A stretch of DNA of 64,000 bases from NCBI GenBank assembly GCA_036785705.1, contig JAWUZG010000056.1, forward strand, positions 3,473,001-3,537,000, read 5' to 3'. Each line of letters opens with the position of its first letter. Position 1 is the first letter of the stretch. A program made the position numbers and the translations under genes. Source of the stretch: Acanthornis magna. Taxonomy: Eukaryota; Chordata; Aves; Passeriformes; Acanthizidae. Below the pieces are notes generated by a model. It was not told the DNA's origin. It was given only the letters and a program-made list of their open reading frames with translations, and searched no databases. Positions 25,334-39,433 of the stretch are shown here, piece by piece.

Positions 25334-28300
25334 CTGCAGGGAGCAAACACAGCACGGTTAGAAGGGACAGCAGTGTCTTCCGTGGGCTATTTTTCTGTTT
25401 GCAGAGGTTAGAATAAAAAGGTAGGAAGCAGGGTGGATGCCACTTGGCACTAACTGGATGGAGAAGGTGCTACCCTCTGCCAGAGAGGAGGCTGCTGTGT
25501 ATTCCAACCCATTAAAAATTGCTGTTAGTCAAGCTAGTCATATACCTTATTTGATAACTGGGTCTTCAGGGATGCTGGGCTCCTGATCCTTTCATGGATA
25601 TCACATATCACATCTCTTGTGGTCTGTTGAACTTTATGACTTAATAATATCTGTACTGAGCTTTATAGTATATTCACTTATTCTCCAAGCTGTCCCTATG
25701 TGTCTGACTCAGTGCTGAAGTTCAGAAGGTGTGATGAAGTCTTCCTCTTCATCAGCAGCTATTAAAAATGTTATGGTAAAAATGCAAAATGGCAATTTTA
25801 AGGCACTGGATGTGAAGTTCTCACCTTGTGCTCTCCACAGCTGTGCCTGGGTTTTCTGCATTTGCTACAGTATTAGTTTCTCTTGTTAACTGCCTTTGGT
25901 CTCATTCAGAAGTGAGGCAGGGTGCCTGTATTCCAGCTGGGGCCGTGTGTCACCTTGAAGGTACCAGCCTTTTTTGAATAGCTGACATAAACCCCATGAG
26001 CTGAGACTTCAGCTTGGAGCAATGACCAGGGAGCTCCCAGAAACAGCGATCTGGTGAGCTGGTGCAGCTCTGAACAGATCTCAGACATGGGACAGGTGCC
26101 TGGTGCTGTTGCAGGGCTGTGCTGGAGGTCTGCACTCAGGCATTGTGGTAGATGTGCAGCCTGGGAAGCTCTGCACAGGCTGCAGACAGAAGCAGAATTG
26201 TTGTTGGGTAGGTGGTTATCTGGAATATATTCCCGGCGTCATCACTGATGTGCTGCATAGCTTGGGCATCTCATATTATCTGCTTCTACCCTTAGTTTCT
26301 CCATTTGATATATGTTAAATCATGAAAGGTGCTGTCTACTACTTCTGCATATTGGTTTGGTTCTTACTGTCACTGAGTCAGAACATTACATATTCTTTAA
26401 TTGTTATTGAGAACATCCTATTCTTTTGTGAATATATAGACTAGCATTTTTCATAGTTGTAACTTTAATAACTTCCTTCTTGCACTAATCCTTATGTTTC
26501 TAATTCTGAATAGCTTGTCCAAGAGACCCAGAGAGCTATATAAATTCTGGGCCAAAATAAGAAATAGAAGTTCTCTCCACAGTACACTAAATGGCAAATA
26601 AAGAAAGAAATTAACCTCCTGGAGAAATTTGATACACCTTAATTAAAGCTGTCTGAGAGCAAAATTGACCCCAGCAACTCTTCAATCTAAACAGCCGATA
26701 ATCTGCTTTAAATTTCACAGATTTGGCAATAACATTTATCTCCAGGATCTTCTTAGGAGGCTCCTTCTCAGAAAAATAGTTTTATAGTCCTTTATTCCCT
26801 GTTCATGAAACCTCCAAGATACTTCAGCCAAATCTCAAACAGTGTCTCAATGAACAGACAAGGAAGTCTTTTTTAAATAGGATTTTTTTTCAAGAATCCG
26901 GAGAAAGCAAGTGTCCCTGATGTTTCCTTGATTATTTAGGAGAAAGACCAAGCCTCATTAGACCCCCGTCCTTAAGCACATTTGTTGGATTTCATTACAC
27001 CTACAACCACAATGCATAATGCAGTGGTTGTATCTGTGCAGCAAACACAGAGATTGTTGTACGGAAAACCATGACCACCCCTTCTAAGGACTGGCAAAAG
27101 GCAGCAAAGATGAACAGAACTGCTTTCAGGTGGCTTCTCCTGACCTAAAGCCTAAAAAACTCAGAGTTCCACAAATTAATTACAGAATAAAACCACAACC
27201 AACTGGATTTAAAGGATATAGTCTTGTTGCTTAAAATAACCCATGCAAATCCATTCAATGTCCTCCTTAGCCTTATCCTGCCTGCAAACTGTCAGGGACT
27301 GAAGTCTCCATCTGCTGCTAGAAATGTGAAATAAATATATTTTGGCATTTTTTCATATATCCAGTCATGTGTTCTTAGATATGTTCCTTCCTGTGGTGGG
27401 CCATGCCTTTGGTGTGACACCCCTGTTGTGTGACCACATTCACTGGTCTTCTCCCTATGTTTTGGTCACACTACAGATATACATCCAAGAGGACTTTGGA
27501 ACCCTTGGGAAGAAGGGCAGTCAGGCATGGTCTGAGGGGTACAGCTGGCCTGCAGAATCAGAGTTCCTCATCCCTGAACTATGGCATCATTTTTTGGTAA
27601 GGCGATGACCTTTGGATGTTTCTATTGCCTGAGTCAATTTCTGTGTTTATTTTCATTACAAATGGTATCAGCAAATGTTCCCCGTTTGAAGAACTGTCCC
27701 ACGAAATGAGTGCTTTCAGGCAAGAAAGGCAAAAGTTTTCATGCAATGTTTTGTCTGTGCCTCTGCTGTTGACAGCACCATGAAGCACAGACAAAATGGT
27801 ACCTTTTGTTCCAATTAGTTTAATGGCACCAGCTGCTCCTGCCCATGATTCTATCATTTGGGAGGCACAATATTCCAGTTCCTGATGAGAGAGGAAGTTC
27901 TAAAGCAGGATTGTGTAAGATCAGTGTTATCCAGCACTAGCACGTGATGAAGGTATTGCACAACTTCTCTTCCCCTCTCCTCACTGCACATCAGATCTGG
28001 ATGAGAACATTCAGGTTCCCACTCACCTGTCTGATTTGATGTTAATGATGGTGGTAAGGATTTGGGTGCTGAGCCAAAAAATGTGCTATTTCTTCCACTG
28101 TATTTCTACCATCCCTGTCCTTCTCCTTACTAGGGACTATTTTCCCCCTCAGTCTTCTCTAGTCTTGATTTTATATCTTCTTGGTACTTGTCTTTCAGTT
28201 TCTTGGCCAAGTGGTTTTCTACTGACAGCTGACATCACTCCAGTAGTGGTAATAGTTCTCTAGAGTACTTCCCAGCTTTGTTGAGGTTTAGCAATTCCTC

Positions 28301-31300
28301 TTCAAAGAAAAACTGTATTGTGAGGAAATGCTGCATGCCTTGTGTGAAGATATGAGAGTCATTATTGTTCATAAAAAATTAGTACACATTCTGGAACAAA
28401 GTTGCTGCGGGGTATTAATTAAGGCAAGACCTAGATACTGCTCCAAAACCACACATGGAAATTCACGGTCTGTCATCATTCTCATCTCTCAAACAGAAGG
28501 GATGTGGTTTTCTGTGCAGGTAAGTTATATAAATGTCCTTTTACCAGCAGTAAAGCAATCAACAGAATGAGAGATTATATGAATTGATTGCCTAATCTCA
28601 TTAGGGAACACGCAGCCACAGTACAACGTTCCTGCATAAGCAGTAACCCATGGACATGTTGTACTCAACAGAGAGCTTTCACCATTAAAATGGCTGTAAC
28701 ACAACACAATAAGGATTCTTGCAGCGCCATTTTAGGCAATGCTGAAGTCAGAATTTTACCTTTATACACTGATTACAGAATGTGATCTTATAGATTAATG
28801 TAGAATTGTTATCAAGTATCTTAGATACGACAGGAAACACATCAAGCATGTCAATATGTATATTGAGAGTCTTAATGCTGTGCCTTGGCAGCAGCAGTGT
28901 CTTTGTGCATTATGAGCCTTATTAACAGGTCTCAAAGAGTCGTAAGTCTCCAAAAGACAAATACGCTTGAAAATAAATTAATCAAAAAGCAACTTTGGCT
29001 TCTTTATCTCTGGAGAGGCAGGTGAGAAATGCCTTTAAAAGATAAGGAATACTGTAAATTATTTTTTCACGATTTTAAATAGGTTTGGATTTCCATGTTC
29101 CAAAACCTACTAAATGGTAGCCTTTCTAGGTCCTTTGCCAGAGCACATGACATCACATAACTTGTGTTTAAGTTACACAAACTGATGGAAGAACATCACA
29201 TTTGAGAATTAGATTCAGCTGATATTAACTGAAAATTACACAAGCAAGAACATTTTTGGCTTTTTCCTGAACTCCACCCAGCCTAAAAAAATAAAGAAGG
29301 TGTAGCGTAAAGCCGCATTAAGAAACTTGCAGTGCTCACTGAGTGAAAGTACGTGAGCTCTGCAGGTGCACTGAGTTCTGAATTCCTTTCAAGGGCACAG
29401 GCCTTGCTGCTCATGCTGCTCATATTGTCTGGCAGAGCAGACTGCCAAAGGAAACCCAGAGTTGCCTGGGCTATAGAAACAGCATTAAAAAAATGCACCT
29501 CTCTTGCTGGAAGGGATTCAGAAGCAACTAGAGCCAGCCTGTTATGATATTACATAAAGGTCCTTTGTATTATTCTGTATTTGTCAATCATTATATAGTG
29601 AAGCAACTCTATGTAGTTATGGGAAACAAAAGCTCCAGAGATGGTGGAACCAGATCTGATGTCTGCTGAGCTCGATTTGCACAATCCTTTTAGTGCCCAT
29701 ACAGTTTTAAGGACTCCTTTCCTATATAGTGAGACTCCTGTAAAGACCCTGCAGTAGTCTGCTTCCTGCTTCACCGATTCATTTGTCTGATATCCAGCAT
29801 TTGAATATCAATTTTTAAAAAGATAGCAAGTACTGTGTAGGCCTACTTTAAAAATAACCTACTAATGACTGAAATGTCCCAACAGTTTGAGACAATTGTG
29901 AACCTAACCATTTTCCAACTTAAAATGCAAAGATTAGGCAATTGTATGTGAACCATTTGAAGTGTCATATCCACTGCCCTACAGATCAGAGTATTATCAA
30001 GTCAAACCACGTATTGGGGGCTATTTTTTTTTCAATTTAACTCCTGTAATAGCTCTGCACATTATGTTAGCATCTTCAAGCATATGTCAAGGCCATGCAG
30101 TAACAAAGAAATTTGTATCCTGGGAATTCCATGAGTGCCTGCAAAACCAGAAACAGTAAACCAGAAACAATTTTCTGTGATCTTTAATCTGTTCTGCTGC
30201 TTACCAGAACAGGATTGAATGTTGTTATAAAAACAGACTAGAAGCCTGAACATGCCACTGTGTGCTATTCTTATATTTCTACATTTTCATATACATAATT
30301 AAGAGTATATTTGGAAACACAGATCAGCAGGCTGGGTGGGGAGGATGAGGGGCAGACAGTTAAATAGAGATGTGACTGAAGCAGCCTTCCTCCAGGAGAG
30401 GAAATGCTATCCTGGGAAAAACATTCAGCCAAGCAGACTATGTTCCTTGAGAATGGCTGCTACTTAAAAAAAAAAAAGGAGAAAAGGTCATCCTTCAATA
30501 GCACTGATATATATTTATGAATATTTTAATTTCTGATAGTCTCTTGTTTATAAAAAAGCTCTTTTGCATTGCCAAACAACAAATCCTTAACCTCAGTGTA
30601 TGAGAGAATAATGCTTTAATGTTAGGCAAATGGTAGTTTCTTTATCAAGTATTTTAAAAGGGATCAAAAAACTCCAAAGCCTCACAATTTCAAATTCCTA
30701 TAAAATGAAACCACTTAGTTTCAAATTAGTGGTTTTGGGGGCGATGTTTCATAAGCAAATAAGCCAAATGCAATTGGGGTTTTTGCATCTGTCCAACAGC
30801 TTTTGAGTATCCAGGCCACCTTCACACGCCTCTAAGAGAGGCAGCAAATTCAGCAATATTAAACTTCACTAGTTCCAGAGAACAGAGGATGTTTTAGTAA
30901 TGCTCTCAGTGAAAAGCTATAGGGTGAATTAGACTGTCACTAGACACCGGAAACCCAGTGTGGGAGTGCAATATGAATGTCCAAATCCAAGAAAAGCACC
31001 AGTCAGAGTTCCCACGTCACTGGACACTGGCACAGAACAGTCCCCAAGGCCCTAGGACACACAGCAACAGCAGCTAGGTTGCATTAGGACCTGCAGACAG
31101 AAGCATGCAAATGCCTGCTAATTTCATTATCTGTCATGTGACCTTTTTTTAGGAACTGGAGTTCTCAGAATTCCAGCAGGCACAAACCCAGGCATCTACA
31201 AAGTTCATTCAATTTAAAGTGTACATGTCTTTATTTTGATCTTAACAAATCCAGTAATTATGTTGATAAATTATTGGATCTTATGTTTCCTGTGTGCATA

Positions 31301-34300
31301 GGAAACTACTACTGAGCAGGAGCTGCAACAGCTACCATAATGTCTATTATTTAAATCCTTTGTTTATTTTCTGTACCTTAACATTTTCACTGAGTTATTT
31401 AGACATGTATGAATGTCTCTTGAAGGGGGAATTCCCAAGTGGCAAGTTTACATTTGAAGTCACTGTGTGTTACTGTTTGCCCTGGAAGTGTTTGCATGAC
31501 TCCATCTGGGAGCACAGATTACAGCCTGTGATTTATCTGCTATAACCACAGTAACCAGAACAACTCAAATAGCAAATGACGAGCACATACGGCAGATACT
31601 ATAAAGATAACGGCTACAGTGCCAGAGAAATATAAGTAGTGAAAAATTCCTCCCCTAGCCTTAACCACAGACAGGTCTGTCTGAAAACCAAAATAGCTCA
31701 TTTGGCATGTTCCATGCAGATATCTGGTCCTCTTAAAAATATTAGCATTCGCTTTCACTGTAATGGAAACAATTTTTTTTTTAACAGATTACATTCTATC
31801 TGCTATATTCTAGGCTTTTATTTCAAACTTGTTCAATAATGTCTTAAAACTCAGTTTATAATAATTTTAACTACTTAACTGTATTTTTATCAGCCACATT
31901 TGCTTCTCTTTTGTCAAAGCAGCATCATTCAAGCCTATTCCAGCTTTTTTTCTACCCCAGGACCCTCCATCACATAATCTTTCTATTGTCTAAAATATGC
32001 ATTCCATGACTTTACTGAATCTCTTTTCAAACAGGGATGCCCAAGCTGAACTGCTCTGAGTATCTATAGCTTAACAGTTTAAAAAATCCGTGGTTTTTAT
32101 CCTGCATTTTTGCACAGTGAATTAAGAATCTGAAATTTGAACCTGCTAGCTTTACCAAGTCATTTTCTGCCTGCCATTTTAACTCCTGATTGACTCCTGT
32201 TTACTTCTTGCTCATCTCTGCCGCACACCACTATGTATTCAGTAAATTAAGCTCTGTGTTCCACTCCCAGCTGAAACCTAGTTCCAGACCACTTCATACG
32301 AACAGCCAGTAAGTAGCTAGAAGTTATGCTCCAGGATCTGGAAAATAAATCTTACAGCAAATTGGCTTTAAAATGAAACGGCCACAAATTCAATAAAAAG
32401 AACTATTGTTATATCCTCTGGTATGATTTTGAATGGAAGAGGGAAATAAAGGCTAGAGCTATGTGGACAACGTTTTTCCTGCTCAATTGAAAAATTTTTA
32501 AAAACCCATTGAATTGCAGAAGAATTCAGCAAACAAAGAAGCCCATAGTAATTTTATTTTTAATTGACCAAAATGTTTTACTTCTTTTGGTACAGTTTTT
32601 TTGTAACACCATTTAAATTCCTTTAGCTTTGGGGACAGTTCTCAAGACAATGATGATGTTAATCTGAAATTAATAAATGAAACACACTAACACAGTTTTT
32701 CTGAAATAAAAGAAGTCAGTCTAAATAATTTGCTGATTACTTGTCAGTGAAAAACTCTTTACCAAAAATTGTAGTTTCTATAGTTCTTGCTATTAAAGAA
32801 ATGCAAAGTTTTTAATATTCTTCATTAACATTTTTTGGCAGCTTTCTACCCATGAAGTTTAAACAGCTGATGTTTTTATTAAGTGACTAACTGGAGATCT
32901 GATCTTCGAAGGGAACAATTTCATTTGTGTTTTCAACTTCCACTAAACTCTCTGTGTTTATAAGCACAAGGGAATTCCAAGGACAGCCAAGGGTAAGGAC
33001 CATGAAAGTCTATCCTCCAGTTCACAGAGAAATCTTGGAATAGATTGTAGATCTATGCTGAAAATGTGACTGAGAATATGCCCTGTGGCATTAAGCACGA
33101 CCCAAAGAGCCTTGGGTGATTCCCTACAGCATGTTAAGTAGAAGAAACATTTTCCAGAGTTATGCTAAGCTGCTTTCACTTCCTTGTGCTTTTGTCCTCA
33201 GGAGTCATTTTGCAAACTGGTGGTAAGTGATGCAGCCCTTCAAAACATTGTGTCTGTTTTGAGTTCTCCCTTCAAAGAGCACAAAGATGCACTAACATGC
33301 CATGCACTGCCATGGCAAAGAAACAACCAACCCCAAGTCCATGCTGGAAAGACCAAGCATATTTTCCAAACATTTATTTTTATGATCTTCTCTGCACTGA
33401 TATAGTATGTTAAAATTCCATAGATATATAGCAAATTTTGTTTGGTTTTCTCTAGTTATGTTCACACTGTTGTTCCTCTCCGCTAGTGAGTACTCCGAAA
33501 CACAGGTAATTCTGCTGGGCAATTGATAAATAAACTCTTTCCCATCGCCTGAAGATTACAAAAAAGCCATTAAAACCCCTTCAGGATTTCCAGTTTGAAA
33601 TTCCCATCTGTAGACCTGAGCACTGAGATGCTACTTGTTTTACTGCACCCCTGCACTAAGATACATAATGCTTGTCAAAGCCAATATTGGGCTTTCTCCT
33701 GTGCAGTTTGTGACTTCCTGGTTTCAGAAGAGTTCATGCTTTATCTCTTCCTTACACAACCCCGCCCTGTCTTCTGTGTTCCTTTCTCTTTTGAAACTAC
33801 AAAAAATCAGCTGCACTAGGCCAGGGGTCTGTGAAGCTCTGAAGTCAATGGTACAGACTACATCAAAACAGCTGTGGTGGGTGGGTGGATGTGTGGGCGC
33901 AGGTGTGTTAAATGTGTTAAAGAGCTTTTCTCTTGAAGCACAACCAGATACAAAATCACTAAGGTGAGTTTAGCCTTTAAGATTCCTTCCTTCTATTATG
34001 GGGTGTAGATATGTAGGCACAAATCTCTCTACAATCATCCTCTTTTTAGAAGTAACAGGAAAGTAGCTGAATTAGCTGAATAATACATTGAACTAAAGGC
34101 ACTTCCATAACTTTCTGAATAATTAACCTGGTCATCCACTCATCACTTAGGTATGAATGTGTGCATCTGATGATTTGATTTGATGCATCAGAAGAATCCA
34201 GTGGAATAGAAGAGCAACTCTGAAACTGAAGGGTGAGAAAGGGGGACTGAGGGAACAGAGATGTGTAATGTCTAAAACACTCCTATGGCTTAGGGATTCC

Positions 34301-36442
34301 TCGTCACTCTTTTAACCGAGGGTCACAAACTATCTGCAACTACTAGAAAAATGATGGGAGTTCATTTAGTAAAGGGTGATGAGGCATCTTCGGTTTTGCT
34401 GCCCTCCCCAGCTTCCCATCACAAAACTGCAAGGAGCCACAACAAAGAAGGAAAGAAGCAATATTCTTGTTGGTATCTAAAGCACTGAAAGTTAGCAAAA
34501 AGGGCTCCAAATTCTTAGCAAGGTGTTTCTAGGGGAGTTACTGATCAAACACAAATGCAGTAAGAGCAGGTCCTCTTGGAAGTAAATTTGCTCATTGATA
34601 CTCTGGGTGTTCAGGTTAGACATGTTAGACAAGGAGGAGATGCACATGTGTGTTTTCATCTCTCAGAAGTATAATAAGCATAAAGGATGTTCCCCACATC
34701 TCACAGAGCAGGTAGTTTTCTTTTCACAGCTAGAAGAAGCTTCGTGGCAGCAACTGCATTACTGCTGTATCTTCTAGAAGGCCTTGTCAAAGCTGACATA
34801 AATAGTATTTCTCTTGACCCTTTTCTGTCACATTTGCTGTAGTTTTGCTATGTGACTGCACTGATAGCATGGACACTTTAAATGCACTATCAATAGAGCA
34901 ATACCTCTTAGTCTGTAAAGCTGTGAGCAATCAAAATTCCAGCCATCTCCTACAGAGGTAGGGATCCTTCATCCAGAAAAATGCTAATTCACACAGTTGT
35001 ATGAGATGGTATTTACAATGCAAGCAATTTCAAAAATAAGGTATTAATCTCCTTATAGTTCTGTATGGATTTATCATTGTTACCTAATACTGTTGGTGGA
35101 TTCTCTTTGAATCCTAAAGTTCACTATTTCACTCTCTTTCTCAAAAGTTTTGACACGGGACCAAAATGGAAACCTCTCATCTAAGGAAAGAGAGACATCT
35201 GAGCCATTAGGATCCCCATGAGGCTGGAAATGTACCCAACTAGCAGGGACAACTTCCATATCTCGGTGAGTGTGCGGACTGGAACGGTCCCTGTCTGCCC
35301 CACAGGAATAACTCCTATTGATCGTGCTTCCATTAACTGCAATGCCTTTGTTTACGTGGACTGTGGACATGTCCTATTATAAAAGCAGCAGATTTTACCT
35401 TCTTGCTGGAATATATGGGTAAACAGAGCTCTTTCACTTAATACCAATGACAGGCCTAACTTAAAAAATGAAAATCAAAGGCCTCAGTGACAGAGAGTTT
35501 ATGCTCTAAAATAATGTAAACTAAATGTTGGGCTTTCTGTCAAAGTTAAGTACCTGCAATTGCTGTATATAGTTTCTGTTCGCTAAACCTAAAACTCTTA
35601 CAGGGTCTCCTTATCTCTGAGGCATTAAATCCTGGACCAGTGCTCAGTAAAACAGCTCAAATCCACTAATTTAAAAGAGCAGCAACTTCCACTTGATTTT
35701 GTCTCTCCTGTGGCTTGTTCCAAGAATGGAGATCAATAGCTGACCCTTTGACTTTGCACTTAAATACCAGATAATTAAATTGTGTTATGCTGAAATGATG
35801 AAGTGATGAATTCTGGGGAGAGGAAGATGTATCTTAGCTATGTGTCATTTGCAAACCACACTGAAGTACCACACCCTGCAAAGAAGGGAACTCTGAAATT
35901 TAGTACAGCCCTTTAATCACTGTATTTCTCTTATTTTTTCTATTCAGATCTATGAATGTAATAAAGTAGGATGGTTATTAAAACATCTTTTGTGATTAGA
36001 AAATAAAAAAAACCACTGTAAATGAGCCTCTGAACACACCTAGGAATTACTGAATGACAAAACTAAAAGATGGGGATTTTTTTTCCTTTTCCATTGGTCA
36101 ATACACTATTAAATAAATATACTTGAAAAGAATACTGGGGTTGAAAAACCAAAAAAATCTATGTGCTAATCAGCAAATCTGACCTATTGCATCACCCCAG
36201 CAAAGGAATTTCAGCCTAGAATTCTTGCCTTGAGCCAAAAATTTGTTGTTTAAGGGACTTTCTTCATTCCTTACATACAAAGATTATGGCTTGAGCATAG
36301 GACAGAAAAGTCTGGCCTCTTCTAAAACATGCTAACATTGATGAAGCTCTGTGGGATTTTGTTCTTCTGTCATGTTGATGAACCAATTCAAACCTTTTAA
36401 AGTGACAAGAGACTAGAGGAGGGCTCTCTAAATGTATGTAAT

Positions 36443-36496
36443 AATAAGCACTATTTTACTGAATGAGTAATAAGCACTTGTTTTTATTGAATGAGT
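36443..36496. repeat. Tandem duplication, 26 and 28 bp
   Basis: Two adjacent copies start AATAAGCACT and end GAATGAGT (36443-36468 and 36469-36496), with a diverged T-rich middle. It lies in the KLF13 intron and looks like a local duplication. Confidence 0.75.
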
Positions 36497-38989
36497 CCAG
36501 TTAAAACTTGAAATGTGGCCCTTGATGAACACATATGGTGGACTGAGGCCTTGTTCAGTCACCTGCAGTCTCGTGTTAGTCCTGTTGCAGCATGCTAGCA
36601 ATGCTGATTTGTTGTCTGCTACAAGCTGATTTCAGCTGCACCACTCACCCTCTGTTAGAGCAAACAAGGTGATTAATGAAAATGTTATGCAGACAGCAAC
36701 TGAAGCCAAGAACATAAACTCCCCAGACTCAACTCTTCCTCCTCCAGGAGGGAAAAAAAATCTTACCAATAGCGGAAACAACAGATCCAAATGTATCTAC
36801 AGGAAAGGTGCAGTTAAGGTACCAACAGAAACACAGGGTTTCCATTACAGACTCCTGTCTGGAACTTCCCTGTGCTACCTCAGAATTGCTCAGCCTGCTA
36901 CCCAGCCCACTCTGCAAACCCAGAACAGCTCCAGATCAGACATCTGACTGTTAGCACCTCCATGGGAGCTCTAGAGTATGCCACTCCTTGGCATCCCATC
37001 CCTCAGCCCATTCTTTACACTGGGAAAAAAGATTACATTCCCAGTATAGGACACTTCACCCTCTCTTTCCAGTCTGGGAATTTCTCTTTGTGAAGCTCAG
37101 GATCATGTGCCAACAGAGCTCACAGGCTGTCAAGCCATTCATTCTCAGTGGTGTGGTCATTGCGTAGAGAAATTATATATGTGGTATATATACTTTTTTG
37201 ATCAGTGTGATAACCATTTCTTCCTCAGCTCTCAGTGTGGGACACAGGTTCCTTGACTGTCTAAAAATGGAAGGGTCTTCTCTATATGAAAATGCTGTTA
37301 TCAAGACCTTCTTAGCAAATTCTGTTAGCTTAATTAGATGGCCTGAAATTCTTATTTATCTGAATTCTGATCACTCTGGGAGACAGAAACTTAAAAATTA
37401 GATCAAACCTAAAACTTTGAACCTGAAAATGGTTGTATTGCAACAATGTTTGAAATCAAACTGAAACTTCATGAGCCATCCCTTGTCTGCATGATGACCA
37501 CAGAAGCAACCTCTGCAGTGGTTTAAACTGCTTTCAGTGAAAATCTACCTCACAAATTTTTATTTGTGGCAGCTTTCAAAAAAATTTGCATGGTAATCTT
37601 CATGATCTCTGGTTAGACAATAGAAATGTTTTAAGTGGGAGAGCAATTAAATAAGTAATGACAAATTATATTAATCTGGTGTGAACTGTGGGTGAATTCA
37701 TGCTGAAATTGGGAAACTTTGGCTCCATGAGCTCTGCTGCAAAGAAGGAATCATATGACCTCATGAATCAGTCTTTTCTCTGTTGACATATCAATGATTT
37801 TTTTATTATTCTATTCTACTAAAAACAGGAGAATGCTTGTAAAAGCAAAGCTTATCAAATTAATGAAAGGTTGTCCTGCTATGCAAAATAACAGACTAAA
37901 GGATTATTCATTTAATCTGAGACCTGCACTTTATTTATCTGAATTCTGGAAAATGTTGAATGTCATCTGCCTCCAACTGAAGTGCACATACTTTGGCATG
38001 AATAGACCTTGAGGGTAAGTTATGACATTTTATGTGCACAGCAGCTCCCAGGATTTGGGGACAGGATGAGATTTCATTTTGCTAGAAGCCAAGCAAACAG
38101 AAGTTAGTAAAGTTGTCTTTGGCTGTAATTGTGAAATGTCTCCTTGTGAACTTTTGAACTGTTCAATCAACAACATCACAGTAACACAGCACGCATGAAA
38201 CTTGGGACTTCAGCATTTATAAGCACAGCTAAAGCTGTAAAGCTAAGTGAAAAATCTGATACTGAGAGTTTATTGCAATTGTATGGAAGAGAGAGGGAGT
38301 GGGATTTCCTGTTATTTTATTCTCATTCTGGGTGAATTGTTTGCCAGAGAGCAAGGTGGTGTTGAAGTAGTTTATGAGCAGCATCTGCCAATGGCCATAT
38401 TGAGCATCCAGCTTCAGGGAACAGGAAGCTCTGGAAAGTAGTTTCATGGGCTGATAATCAAACACTAAATCTGTTGCTTGACACAAGGCAGCTACCATTC
38501 AAGGTATGCATAAAAGCATTGCATACACCTCAAAATCTTCTGCCCAGATTTTTAAACCACTCTCCCTGTTTACAACAGCCTTCAGATTTTTGTTTTCAAT
38601 AAAGGAATTAGATTATATTGTAACAGTTGTACTTATATACTAAATTGCCCACTTTTAAAACATGTCTGCTTTTTAGAAAAGACAGTACTTGCAATCCAAC
38701 ATTCAACTCTTGCAAGTCTCATTTATATGTCCTATTCTGTAAATACCTCCCCTGTTTATTTTGCATCTCCTGGCAGTCTCCTTCAACTACAGCTGTGTGA
38801 AAAAGAAAAAGGAGCACCAGTCATATGCTCCTTTCTAGTTTCAGCTTTTTTCAGTCTTTTCTATGTGTTAATACTTTAAATTACAAATGTTTTAAAGTAC
38901 ATACCCATCTAGGCCTCATTCTTATATTGAATGTGAAAATAAATAAGAGAAGATTTTCAACACTTACCCCATTAACGCCCATGGTGTGA

Positions 38990-39200
38990 CACAGCCCAAG
39001 TGCAGCTCAGCTGCTGTGACCCCCCCCATTTGATGCTGATTTTGAGGACAGCTGGTACAGGGTCATGAGGGAGTCTGGCCCCACCAGCTGTGCCTGACGT
39101 GTGAGGTCATGGCGTAGGAGAGAGGCCATGGCCAGTGCTGGAATTGAATGAATGGAGCATTTGCTGGATTGTAGAGGATCAGAGTCACGAGCCAATTACC
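38990..39200. other. GC-richer patch in KLF13 intron
   Basis: About 200 bases are richer in G and C than the surrounding AT-rich intron. They include an eight-C run and nuclear-receptor-like AGGTCA half-sites near 39102 (GTGAGGTCATGG). It could be an enhancer fragment or an old transposon remnant. I cannot tell which. Confidence 0.3.
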
Positions 39201-39399
39201 TAAGTATGACTCTGGATGTGAAACATAACTGAAAAGCTAAAATCTTACATAGAACATAGACGTATTTCAAAGACAGCTTTGTCAAGGGCATCTTGAGTTA
39301 TATAACGTATATTACTCAAAAATAGAGAGGTGTTTTCAAAAAGCCATCGTATCATGGACTCGCATAGAAAAGTCAACTGGATTCCCTTTTTCATGAGAA

Positions 39400-39433
39400 A
39401 ATACTACTTTCAGTACTTTTTGGAAGTAGTATT
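39400..39433. repeat. Short hairpin-forming inverted repeat
   Basis: AATACTACTT (39400-39409) and AAGTAGTATT (39424-39433) are exact inverted repeats around a 14-base loop. Intronic, with no assigned function. Confidence 0.6.
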